The notes under the pieces were generated by a model that was not told the DNA's origin, did not search any database, and saw nothing but the letters and a program-made list of their open reading frames with translations. DNA of 8,412 nucleotides from UBA6168 sp031426435. GTDB lineage: Bacteria > Bacteroidota > Bacteroidia > Chitinophagales > Saprospiraceae. Positions 1-5,071 of this stretch are shown in pieces; the first letter of the stretch is position 1; each line of letters starts with the position of its first letter. The translations under genes were made by a program, and so were the position numbers. The DNA is taken from assembly GCA_031426435.1 (NCBI GenBank), contig JANPLH010000144.1, forward strand, positions 1 to 8,412, written 5' to 3'.

Positions 1-6
1 GATTTT

Positions 7-111
7 CTAATCATGACTAATTAAATCCGCAACTTCCTTTTCGACCAGTTGAACTTCTCTTTCTAAGGAATGGAGTGCCGGAGAAATAAGTGCCGAGACA
101 AAAAAGGCCAT
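7..111 (-). CDS. possible small membrane-anchored protein, 34 aa, or tail of a broken gene
   Basis: An ATG at 109-111 opens a 34-codon minus-strand frame ending in TAG at 7-9. The N-terminal part is hydrophobic (MAFFVSALISPAL). The rest is an amphipathic, Glu/Val/Leu-rich stretch (SLEREVQLVEKEVADLI) that could be a short coiled coil. The frame stays open upstream to about position 174 before a TAA, and that extension also reads like a membrane segment (FFRPQISLFYAYM), but it has no ATG, GTG or TTG start. It could be a genuine small protein, the tail of a decayed gene, or chance. No family is recognised and no function is assigned. Confidence 0.25.
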   Translation of the reverse strand: MAFFVSALISPALHSLEREVQLVEKEVADLISHD

Positions 112-376
112 ATAAGCGTAAAAAAGTGAAATCTGCGGGCGAAAAAATGTCGAATAATTTTTGCGGGCTACTTAACAGGGGATTTCAGGAGGTAATTCAA
201 ATTGCATCCTGAATTAATATTAAAAGATAAAGTTCGGCTACTTTGCTGGGCTGGTCGTTACACGGCTACTTAAATAGTTTGCATTATTCACACCTAAATT
301 CGGGTTTTCCCCAGTAAAAAATATAAAAACAGGGGTTGATACAATGGCCACCAATTATACTCTTGGACCTGTGGTT
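112..376. other. AT-rich intergenic stretch with a repeated 8-mer
   Basis: No credible gene is seen. The 8-mer GGCTACTT occurs three times (166-173, 236-243, 264-271), with start-to-start distances of 70 and 28 nt, both multiples of 7. A 7-bp inverted repeat, TTCAGGA at 184-190 and TCCTGAA at 207-213, could form a weak hairpin. The response regulator ends at 377 on the minus strand, so its transcript 3' end should lie here, but I see no strong GC-rich hairpin followed by a U-run. Confidence 0.4.
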
Positions 377-754
377 TTAGATTCTGCTGCTCGGTTCTAT
401 CCATTTTTTTGCCATCTCCAATAGTTTGCTCAAATCAAATGGCTTAACGAGATAGTCGTCCGCACCCAGTGCGATTGCTTCTGCTTTGTCAATCTTTTCA
501 GAAAGGGAAGTGCTAAAAATAAATCGCAATTTGGACGTTTCAGCTGTGTTCCTTATTAATCGCAACACCTCGAAGCCGTCCATGTCGGTCATCAAAGCAT
601 CGCAAATAATCAAATCGGGGTTGATTTCAGCGGCAAGTTGAACCCCTCTTTTGCCATTCCAAGCGGCGTGAACCTCATAGCCGTTCATTTCTAAATACTC
701 CGTGAAATTTTCAAGAATCTCTGGGGTGTCTTCTATCAGCAATATTTTTTTCAT
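377..754 (-). CDS. single-domain response regulator (CheY-like receiver)
   Basis: This is a 125-residue stand-alone receiver domain with no output domain, the usual length for a CheY-like protein. The acidic pair E8-D9 follows strand 1 (KKILLIED). The likely phospho-acceptor is D52 (DLIICDALMTDMDG), where the usual Pro of the D-x-x-M-P motif is replaced by Thr. The conserved switch Ser/Thr lies at S81-T82 and the invariant Lys is K104 in YLVKPF. All catalytic positions are present, so phosphorylation is expected. The gene lies 313 bp downstream of the histidine kinase on the same strand, which makes that kinase the natural partner, but a repeat element sits between them and cotranscription is not certain. 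With no DNA-binding domain, it probably acts by protein contact or as a phosphorelay intermediate. The ATG at 752-754 is well supported because strand 1 follows it directly. Confidence 0.9.
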   Translation of the reverse strand: MKKILLIEDTPEILENFTEYLEMNGYEVHAAWNGKRGVQLAAEINPDLIICDALMTDMDGFEVLRLIRNTAETSKLRFIFSTSLSEKIDKAEAIALGADDYLVKPFDLSKLLEMAKKWIEPSSRI

Positions 755-1067
755 GCGGTTTGTTTTTCACTTTGCCCATTATTTTTAGGATGATGATTGA
801 TGCGCAAGAAACAAATATGGGCTGTTGGGAGCGAGAAGGCGTTATACAATTTGATGAAAACGTTGCATCATTCGCAGATTTCCCATATCACCGCAGTTGA
901 CAAGGAAATAACCCCGTTGTGCCAAGTCTTCCCACCCTCTCGGCAAAGCTACAAACTCATCCGTGATAAAACCACGGTGGTTTTATTCATAAGACAGTGT
1001 CGTAGCTATTTTGGAAAATGTAGGAACACTTGCGCAAACGGGATGTAAATCAATTTTCAGTGTATTG
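755..1067. other. kinase-regulator spacer carrying a repeat copy
   Basis: This 313-nt spacer lies between the kinase stop and the regulator start. It contains the structured repeat at 917-1010. The rest (about 755-916 and 1011-1067) gives no convincing gene on either strand. An 83-codon plus-strand ORF (797-1048) runs through the repeat and resembles nothing I recognise. No clear TAnnTTTG promoter for the regulator was found. Confidence 0.4.
917..1010 (-). repeat. structured dispersed repeat, copy 1 (downstream of kinase)
   Basis: A 41-nt box (917-957, beginning TTGTGCCAAGT and ending AGCTACAAACT) and an 18-nt box (993-1010, ending GTGTCGTAGCTATT) flank a variable centre. The boxes pair through AGCTAC (947-952) and GTAGCT (1002-1007). 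The centre is a hairpin with perfect 10-nt arms, ATAAAACCAC (966-975) and GTGGTTTTAT (977-986). Copy 2 at 2560-2655 matches the left box at 38 of 41 positions and the right box at 17 of 18, while the centre differs. The element sits 57 nt past the kinase stop, so the inner hairpin might also act as a terminator. The strand is set to that of the neighbouring genes; true orientation is unknown. Confidence 0.8.
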
Positions 1068-2528
1068 TCATTTACTGCGCCTGGCTATCGTAAAATGGAA
1101 GGTGCTGCCTTCCCCCGGCGTGGATTCTACCCAAATTTTACCGCCATGCAGTTCCACGATTTTTTTGCAATGCGCCAGGCCGATTCCAGTTCCTTCGTAT
1201 GAGTCAGTGGCATGCAAACGCTGGAAAATCTGGAAAATCTTTTGATGGTGGCGGGGATTAATGCCGATTCCATTATCACGAACTGTAAATTTCCAAAAGC
1301 CCTTGTCTTGACTGGCAGCAATGTTGACTTCTGGCGGGATGCCGGGTTGAGTGAATTTGATGGCATTGCCAACCAGGTTCTGGAAAAGAAGTCGAAGCTC
1401 CACTTCATATCCTTCCAGTTGTGGCAAATCGCCGACTGTCAGGACGGCTTTTTTTTCACCGATAACCGCAAAAAGATCGTTCTGTACGTCCTGCATCAAC
1501 TTGTTACAGTCAACAACCACGGGCACCTTGTTGCTGCCCAATCTGGAATAGTCAAGCAAGCTTTTTATGAGGTTGCTCATGCGGCTCGTCGCCTCTTCTA
1601 TGAACCGGTGATACTGCTCCCCATCTTCATCCAGGTGGTCCTGGTACTGCTCTTTTAATAGTCCCGCAAAACCGGAAACCGACCGGAGGGGCTCCTGCAA
1701 ATCGTGGGAAGCGATGTATAGGAACTGCTCCATCTCCTTCTTCTTTGTTTCCAGTTCAAGGGTTCTTTCAACCACCTTTTGCTCGAGGTCCTTGTTCGAT
1801 TGTTCAAGGTCATGCTCAAGCCGTTTCCGGAATGTGATGTCACGGAGGATGCCACAGAAATAGGATTCTCCACCCACCTGCCAGGTGCCCAGGGAAAGCT
1901 CTACAGGAAAAATGCTCCCGTCTTTTCGTTGTCCCTCCAATTCAACCGTTTTATCGAACACCTGGTCTTCGTGCGTGGCGTTATAGCGACGCATGCCGAC
2001 CTCGTGCATTTCACTAAACCTTTCCGGCAAGATGAACGACATCGGCTTGCCCAACACTTCTTCTTGGCTTCAACCAAAAATGCGCGCTGCTGAATGGTTC
2101 CAGGTGAGTATGTTTCCCCGTTCATCGGAAGTCACAATGGCATCTTTGGCCGAGCCCACCAGAGACCGGAACCGTTCTTCGTTTTTCCTGATTTTTTCCT
2201 GATTTTCCCCCTGTATCAACCGGTACCGAACCATGAGTCCTGCCATCACCCAAATGGTGAATATTGAAATCCCCCTGTTGGCGCAGTTTTTCCAAGTGAG
2301 GTCTGTTGCCCAGGGGCCTTTGATGAAAAAAGCCAGCAGCGTCAAAAAGGAAGTGATGGCTGCAAATAGCAGGATGTTTTTGTTCTTTTCGCTGTCGGGC
2401 AACAAAAACAAAACGGTGACATATAAAACACCTATTGCTACGCCTCTTGGTAGTGAAAGGTCAATCAGGAATATTACCGCTGTAATTATTCCGGCTGAAA
2501 GGACGCTCTGTATGTTTTTTGTGTTCAC
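1068..2528 (-). pseudogene. membrane PAS sensor histidine kinase interrupted by an in-frame TGA
   Basis: A single frame of 486 codons encodes a complete sensor kinase except for TGA at codon 153 (2070-2072). In order: four hydrophobic segments (about residues 8-26, 29-43, 51-69, 86-104); a PAS domain (about 120-235); a charged coiled-coil linker; HisKA with H-box FLYIASHDLQEP (His about 275); and HATPase with N-box NLVGNAIKF (Asn about 388), G1 box DNGIGI (Asp about 418) and G2 box GTGIGL. The stop falls in the PAS motif reading FG-stop-SQEEVLGKP, where related PAS domains have Tyr or Trp. TGG to TGA is one transition. The downstream half has an apparent GTG start at 2055-2057, but that is just the Val of the motif. 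The proposed full-length start is GTG at 2526-2528. The kinase's own terminal stop, and both exbD stops, are TGA, so recoding of TGA is unlikely. It may be a recent pseudogene, a sequencing error or a readthrough case. Confidence 0.85.
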
Positions 2529-2559
2529 AATCAGCGTTGAAGATTTTAAGTATCCCTAC

Positions 2560-2655
2560 TTGTGCCAAGTATTACCACCCTCCCGGCAAAGCTACAAACT
2601 GAATCTTAAAAAAAAACTATGGTTTTTTTGTTCAAAAGACGGTGTCGTAGCTATT
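2560..2655 (-). repeat. structured dispersed repeat, copy 2 (upstream of kinase)
   Basis: This is the same element as 917-1010, in the same orientation. The left box is 2560-2600 and the right box 2638-2655, with outer pairing AGCTAC (2590-2595) and GTAGCT (2647-2652). The central hairpin has arms AAAAAAAC (2610-2617) and GTTTTTTT (2622-2629) around a TATG loop. It is unlike the centre of copy 1 in sequence yet equally complementary, and two nucleotides longer overall. It starts 32 nt upstream of the kinase GTG start, so it lies in the kinase leader or promoter region. Confidence 0.8.
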
Positions 2656-2779
2656 GATATCCGCAAGGACTACCAAGTGCGGGTCATTTACCACGGCACC
2701 TTCCAGCGCACGAGCAATCCCAGCAAGTAGCTGCCAGTGTTTGTGCTGTGAACTACATGACCAATAAGGGTTTCAATAA
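2656..2779. other. unassigned stretch, weakly coding-like
   Basis: No gene is assigned. The stretch is richer in GC than its surroundings and stays open in more than one frame. One minus-strand frame reads LLAGIARALEGAVV, followed by NDPHLVVLADIN, and ends inside repeat copy 2. A plus-strand frame reads VRVIYHGTFQRTSNPSK before a TAG at 2728-2730. Neither has a credible start or a recognised family. It may be a remnant of a gene cut by the repeat or by rearrangement. Confidence 0.2.
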
Positions 2780-2816
2780 AAAAAGAGTCGTCCAGTGCAA
2801 AGGGACGGCTCTTTTT
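2780..2816 (-). terminator. rho-independent terminator, probably bidirectional
   Basis: Arms AAAAAGAGTCGTCC (2780-2793) and GGACGGCTCTTTTT (2803-2816) pair over 14 positions with one G-T wobble around a 9-nt loop. Read on the minus strand, the hairpin is followed by seven U residues, the typical form of an intrinsic terminator. It would insulate the kinase from readthrough out of the tonB operon. On the plus strand the stem ends in five U residues, so it could work both ways. Confidence 0.75.
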
Positions 2817-2859
2817 AATTGGCGGTTTGCCTGCATTTACTAAAATGTGTAACTGTTCA

Positions 2860-2895
2860 GGTTTAGGAAGTTTAGCGGGTTTAGGAGGTTTAGAA
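2860..2895. repeat. four tandem 9-nt units (GGTTTAGGA type)
   Basis: Four consecutive 9-mers are seen: GGTTTAGGA, AGTTTAGCG, GGTTTAGGA, GGTTTAGAA. They belong to the same family as the left arm of the palindromic array between the two exbD genes (4488-4523), but no facing inverted arm is present here. Confidence 0.8.
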
Positions 2896-2913
2896 AACAC
2901 GTTCCTAAAAAGC

Positions 2914-2948
2914 AAAAGGGCACAAGCCTTTCAGCACTGCGCCCTTTT
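2914..2948 (-). terminator. terminator-like hairpin after the tonB operon
   Basis: AAAAGGGC (2914-2921) pairs perfectly with GCCCTTTT (2941-2948), and the stem can extend inward with one mismatch (GGGCACA against TGCGCCC). Read on the minus strand it ends in a four-U run. It lies 88 nt beyond the tonB stop codon, followed by the stronger hairpin at 2780-2816. The two together look like the end of the exbB-tonB transcript. Confidence 0.6.
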
Positions 2949-2981
2949 TGAAAAAGGTATTGGATTGCGTCTTTGGATAAT

Positions 2982-3035
2982 TGGGGTATTGAGATATTGG
3001 GATATTAGAGATTCACGAATATCCCAATATCCTAA
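2982..3035. repeat. inverted array of 8-nt repeats at the tonB 3' end
   Basis: A perfect 14-nt inverted repeat, GATATTGGGATATT (2993-3006) and AATATCCCAATATC (3018-3031), surrounds an 11-nt loop. Each arm is built from roughly 8-nt units (GGTATTGA, GATATTGG, GATATTAG on the left; AATATCCC, AATATCCT on the right). It begins directly after the tonB stop codon in the direction of transcription. The AT-rich stem lacks a U-tract, so it is better viewed as a repeat or mRNA-stabilising hairpin than as an intrinsic terminator. Confidence 0.8.
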
Positions 3036-3935
3036 TTATTTCACCCGGAATGTATAGGTTATCGTCCCACACTGACTGTCGGGCCCACCAGCCTCGAATT
3101 TATATTTCTTCGCATTCGCAATGGCGATGGTTTTCAACCTCGAACTTGCTGTAGAGGAACCTTTTTGCGTGTATTCTGCTGAGGTGACGTTGCCGTTTTT
3201 ATCAATGCAGACCCTAACTGCGATGGTGCCTGTTTCTTGAGAATCATCGTTTGGTTTGCCAGGACTTTTGAATCCACGGCCACCAAATCCTTCCACCACA
3301 CCTGAGCCGGTGGTTTTACCTTCGAGGATGTCAGAGTCGCCACCGTTCGGGTCGCCCTGGTTGCCGGGCTTTCCGGTATTGCCTTTGCCACCACCTGTTC
3401 CACCACCTTTTGAGGGTTTGCCCAGGTCTTTGAGGGCGTCCCTTTTGGCAGCTTCTTCTGCCCGCTTTTTGGCCTCAGCATCTGCTTTGGCTTTAGCTTC
3501 CGCACGGGCTTTGGCATCTGCTGCTGCCTGCTCCCTTGCCTCGGCATCTGCCTTGCGTTTTTCTTCTTCTTTTTTCTTTTTCAAGGCGGCAGCCTCTGGG
3601 TCTTCGGTCTTGACCACGTCTTTTTTAGGTTCCGTCGGCTTTTCCTTAACGGGTTTCGGCTTTTCCTTGACGGGTTCCTTTTCTTCTTCTACGGGTTCTG
3701 GCTCCGGTTCTGGTTCGGCAGCCGGCTCTGCGGGAGCTGCTTCCGGTGAATTCTCCTCGCCTTGCCCAACATCAGGAATGCCAAGGTTCACCAAGACACC
3801 CGCTGCTTCTGGCGGCGGGTTCTGGAAAGTGAAACCATACAACATGCACAGCACCAATATCAGCGTGTGGAATACAACGCTGAATATCATGCCTTTCTGG
3901 CGATTGTTTTTTTCGGACCTCGTTATATCTTCCAT
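3036..3935 (-). CDS. tonB: TonB-family energy transducer with a TolA-like middle
   Basis: This 299-residue protein would be anchored in the inner membrane by one helix near residues 16-37 (MIFSVVFHTLILVLCMLYGF) and span the periplasm. Residues about 63-110 are Glu/Pro/Lys-rich. Residues about 110-170 form an Ala/Lys/Glu/Arg-rich helical stretch like TolA domain II. Residues about 173-225 are Gly/Asn-rich. The C-terminal 64 residues (236-299; GTIAVRVCIDKNGNV to TYTFRVK) resemble the TonB C-terminal domain that contacts outer-membrane receptors. The role would be to pass proton-motive energy from ExbB/ExbD to outer-membrane transporters. As last gene of the exbB-exbD-exbD operon, its partners are encoded beside it. 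Two cysteines in the C-terminal domain (C243, C289) could form a disulphide. A TolA role cannot be excluded from the middle region, but no tolB or pal is present. The ATG at 3933-3935 gives a normal short cytoplasmic tail. Confidence 0.88.
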   Translation of the reverse strand: MEDITRSEKNNRQKGMIFSVVFHTLILVLCMLYGFTFQNPPPEAAGVLVNLGIPDVGQGEENSPEAAPAEPAAEPEPEPEPVEEEKEPVKEKPKPVKEKPTEPKKDVVKTEDPEAAALKKKKEEEKRKADAEAREQAAADAKARAEAKAKADAEAKKRAEEAAKRDALKDLGKPSKGGGTGGGKGNTGKPGNQGDPNGGDSDILEGKTTGSGVVEGFGGRGFKSPGKPNDDSQETGTIAVRVCIDKNGNVTSAEYTQKGSSTASSRLKTIAIANAKKYKFEAGGPDSQCGTITYTFRVK

Positions 3936-4030
3936 GACAAAAGATTGAATTGATAGGTTTTCAAATTGATAACGTAAACACGATGCAATTCGGTGGGGGA
4001 ATACACAGGATTTTGAAGAAAATTAACTTT

Positions 4031-4080
4031 TGGTGATTGGTGATTGGGCTGCCCAATCACCAATCACAAATCACCAATCA
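4031..4080. repeat. inverted array of 7-nt repeats between exbD and tonB
   Basis: A perfect 17-bp stem pairs GTGATTGGTGATTGGGC (4033-4049) with GCCCAATCACCAATCAC (4051-4067). Both arms are tandem 7-mers (TGGTGAT; CAATCAC), and the right arm runs on with AAATCAC and CAATCAC. In transcription order, the TGA stop of the upstream exbD (4078-4080) is itself the start of the first TGATTGG unit, so the array abuts and slightly overlaps the gene end. The stem is long and stable enough to affect mRNA decay or the tonB-to-exbD expression ratio. Confidence 0.88.
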
Positions 4081-4479
4081 CTTCTCCTCAGCTGCCAAAA
4101 TCGCATTGATTTCAAAACGCATAGCGATGTCCATGACGAAGGCCACGTGTTTCACGGCGGTGCCAGGCTCTGGTGAAATGGTGATGTCCAATTTTTCGGA
4201 AGCCGATTTGGATTTGCGCTCCAGGGTAGCTTCCAAATCCGATTGGGTGATGCGCTTGCCGTTCAGGAAGAAGTTGCCACTCTTGCTGATGGCCACATCG
4301 TCTGTTTTCGAGTCAATCTGTGGCTTCGACTGCGAAGTGCCAGGCAGTTTCAGGTTTAGGGAGTTGGGAGCCACTAAGCCAGAAGTCAGCATGAAGAATA
4401 TCAGCAACAGGAATATCATGTCCGTCATGGAGGCGGAACTGAATTCTGTGGTCACTTTGCTTTTTCGTTGAAGTCCCAT
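4078..4479 (-). CDS. exbD: biopolymer transporter ExbD (second copy)
   Basis: This is a 133-residue ExbD/TolR-family protein: a short cytoplasmic N-terminus (MGLQRKSKVTTEFSSASM), one membrane helix (MTDMIFLLLIFFMLTS) holding the conserved proton-relay Asp20, then a periplasmic domain of about 95 residues. It would form the central rotor-like dimer inside the ExbB pentamer. The start is taken as ATG at 4477-4479 because it aligns exactly with the first ExbD (MGLKTRNKVGAEFSYASM) and gives the same length. A start 45 nt upstream would only add a translated 9-mer repeat (LNFLNHLNHLN). The periplasmic domain differs clearly from that of the other copy, suggesting an ExbD heterodimer or distinct partners. 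It ends in TGA within the adjoining repeat. Confidence 0.92.
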   Translation of the reverse strand: MGLQRKSKVTTEFSSASMTDMIFLLLIFFMLTSGLVAPNSLNLKLPGTSQSKPQIDSKTDDVAISKSGNFFLNGKRITQSDLEATLERKSKSASEKLDITISPEPGTAVKHVAFVMDIAMRFEINAILAAEEK

Positions 4480-4487
4480 ATTGTTTT

Positions 4488-4568
4488 GGTTTAGGTGGTT
4501 TAGATGGTTTAGGAAGTTTAGCAATGAGTCAATCTAAACCTTTTAACCTTTCTAAACCATCTAAACAT
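4488..4568. repeat. inverted array of 9-nt repeats between the two exbD genes
   Basis: Four tandem 9-mers on the left (GGTTTAGGT, GGTTTAGAT, GGTTTAGGA, AGTTTAGCA; 4488-4523) face four of the reverse type on the right (TCTAAACCT, TTTAACCTT, TCTAAACCA, TCTAAACAT; 4533-4568) across a 9-nt centre. The arms can pair imperfectly into a long hairpin. The array fills nearly the whole 90-nt spacer, and its left-arm units recur at 2860-2895. Confidence 0.88.
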
Positions 4569-4569
4569 T

Positions 4570-4971
4570 TCAAGATGTTTTCGGTGAGGTTGCCAAAATT
4601 GCCCGAATGCGCAATTCCCCGGCCACCTTTAATACCTCGGTCAAATTGTCGAATGGTGCATCTTGGTCGGCGGCGATGGTCAAGGTAAAATCCTTTGGGT
4701 CGCCCATTTCCTTTTTCTTTCGGGCCAATGCGGCTTTCAAAGCACTCGGAGAAATCACCTTTTTATCCCAAAGAATCTGACCCTCCGGGTTTACCTCCAC
4801 CACAGCGGAAGTAGGTGCCACCGTCTTGCTGTCCGATTCCGGCAACTTGAAGTCCGAGATTTGGACAAAGTTGGAAGTCAGCACGAAGAAAATCAGCAGC
4901 AGGAAGATGATGTCCGTCATCGAAGCATAGCTGAACTCAGCGCCTACCTTATTTCTTGTTTTTAGGCCCAT
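4570..4971 (-). CDS. exbD: biopolymer transporter ExbD (first copy)
   Basis: This 133-residue ExbD/TolR-family protein has the same layout as the second copy: an N-terminal tail (MGLKTRNKVGAEFSYASM), a single membrane helix (MTDIIFLLLIFFVLTS) with conserved Asp20, and a periplasmic domain (about residues 38-133). With ExbB it would form the proton-conducting motor that energises the TonB-like protein. It lies 100 nt downstream of exbB and 90 nt upstream of the second exbD, with a repeat palindrome in each spacer. The two copies share the N-terminal tail and helix closely and diverge afterwards, as expected for an old tandem duplication. The ATG at 4969-4971 fits the family start. Tandem exbD pairs are common in Bacteroidota. 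Confidence 0.93.
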   Translation of the reverse strand: MGLKTRNKVGAEFSYASMTDIIFLLLIFFVLTSNFVQISDFKLPESDSKTVAPTSAVVEVNPEGQILWDKKVISPSALKAALARKKKEMGDPKDFTLTIAADQDAPFDNLTEVLKVAGELRIRAILATSPKTS

Positions 4972-4996
4972 TACTTTCCCTTGGTTATAAGTTCAG

Positions 4997-5069
4997 AAAT
5001 TGAAAATTGGGCTACTTACCAATTTCCAATTTACTTTCGTGAATCTGCGATTTCTCAAATTCCAATTTC
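4997..5069. repeat. inverted AT-rich short repeats between exbB and exbD
   Basis: AAATTGAAAATTGG (4997-5010) pairs with CCAATTTCCAATTT (5019-5032) at 13 of 14 positions around an 8-nt loop. A third related block, CAAATTCCAATTTC (about 5056-5069), abuts the exbB stop codon. Units have a period of about 8 nt (CAATTTCC type). It is the weakest of the four spacer arrays but has the same design. Confidence 0.7.
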
Positions 5070-5071
5070 AC

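Noticed and set aside
309..338. CCCC/GGGG hairpin as terminator for the response regulator
   Set aside because: Only about four pairs form around a long AT-rich loop, with no U-run; too weak to call.
797..1048. 83-codon plus-strand ORF between regulator and kinase
   Set aside because: A third or more of it is the dispersed repeat at 917-1010. It has no recognised domain, and its reading frame follows the repeat rather than a gene.
1068..2057. Separate 329-residue kinase gene starting at GTG 2055-2057
   Set aside because: The GTG is the Val of the PAS motif QEEVLGKP, in frame with the upstream half, so this is the downstream part of one interrupted gene.
2070..2072. TGA read as Trp under an alternative genetic code
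   Set aside because: TGA ends both exbD genes and the kinase itself at sensible C-termini, so the standard code fits.
2688..2915. 75-codon minus-strand ORF downstream of tonB
   Set aside because: It runs through the 9-mer array and the terminator hairpin, giving a repeat-derived KPPKPAKLPKPEQ segment with no plausible function.
3256..3948. 230-codon plus-strand ORF opposite tonB
   Set aside because: The Ser/Ala/Pro/Gly-rich low-complexity translation is the reverse complement of the Lys/Ala/Glu/Gly-rich TonB middle region.
4480..4524. Upstream ATG extending the second exbD by 15 codons
   Set aside because: The extension translates the 9-mer repeat as LNFLNHLNHLN and is absent from the paralogue, while the internal ATG gives an exact match to the other ExbD start.
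4488..4568. CRISPR array
   Set aside because: Units are 9 nt with no unique spacers and appear as facing inverted arms. No cas genes are present.
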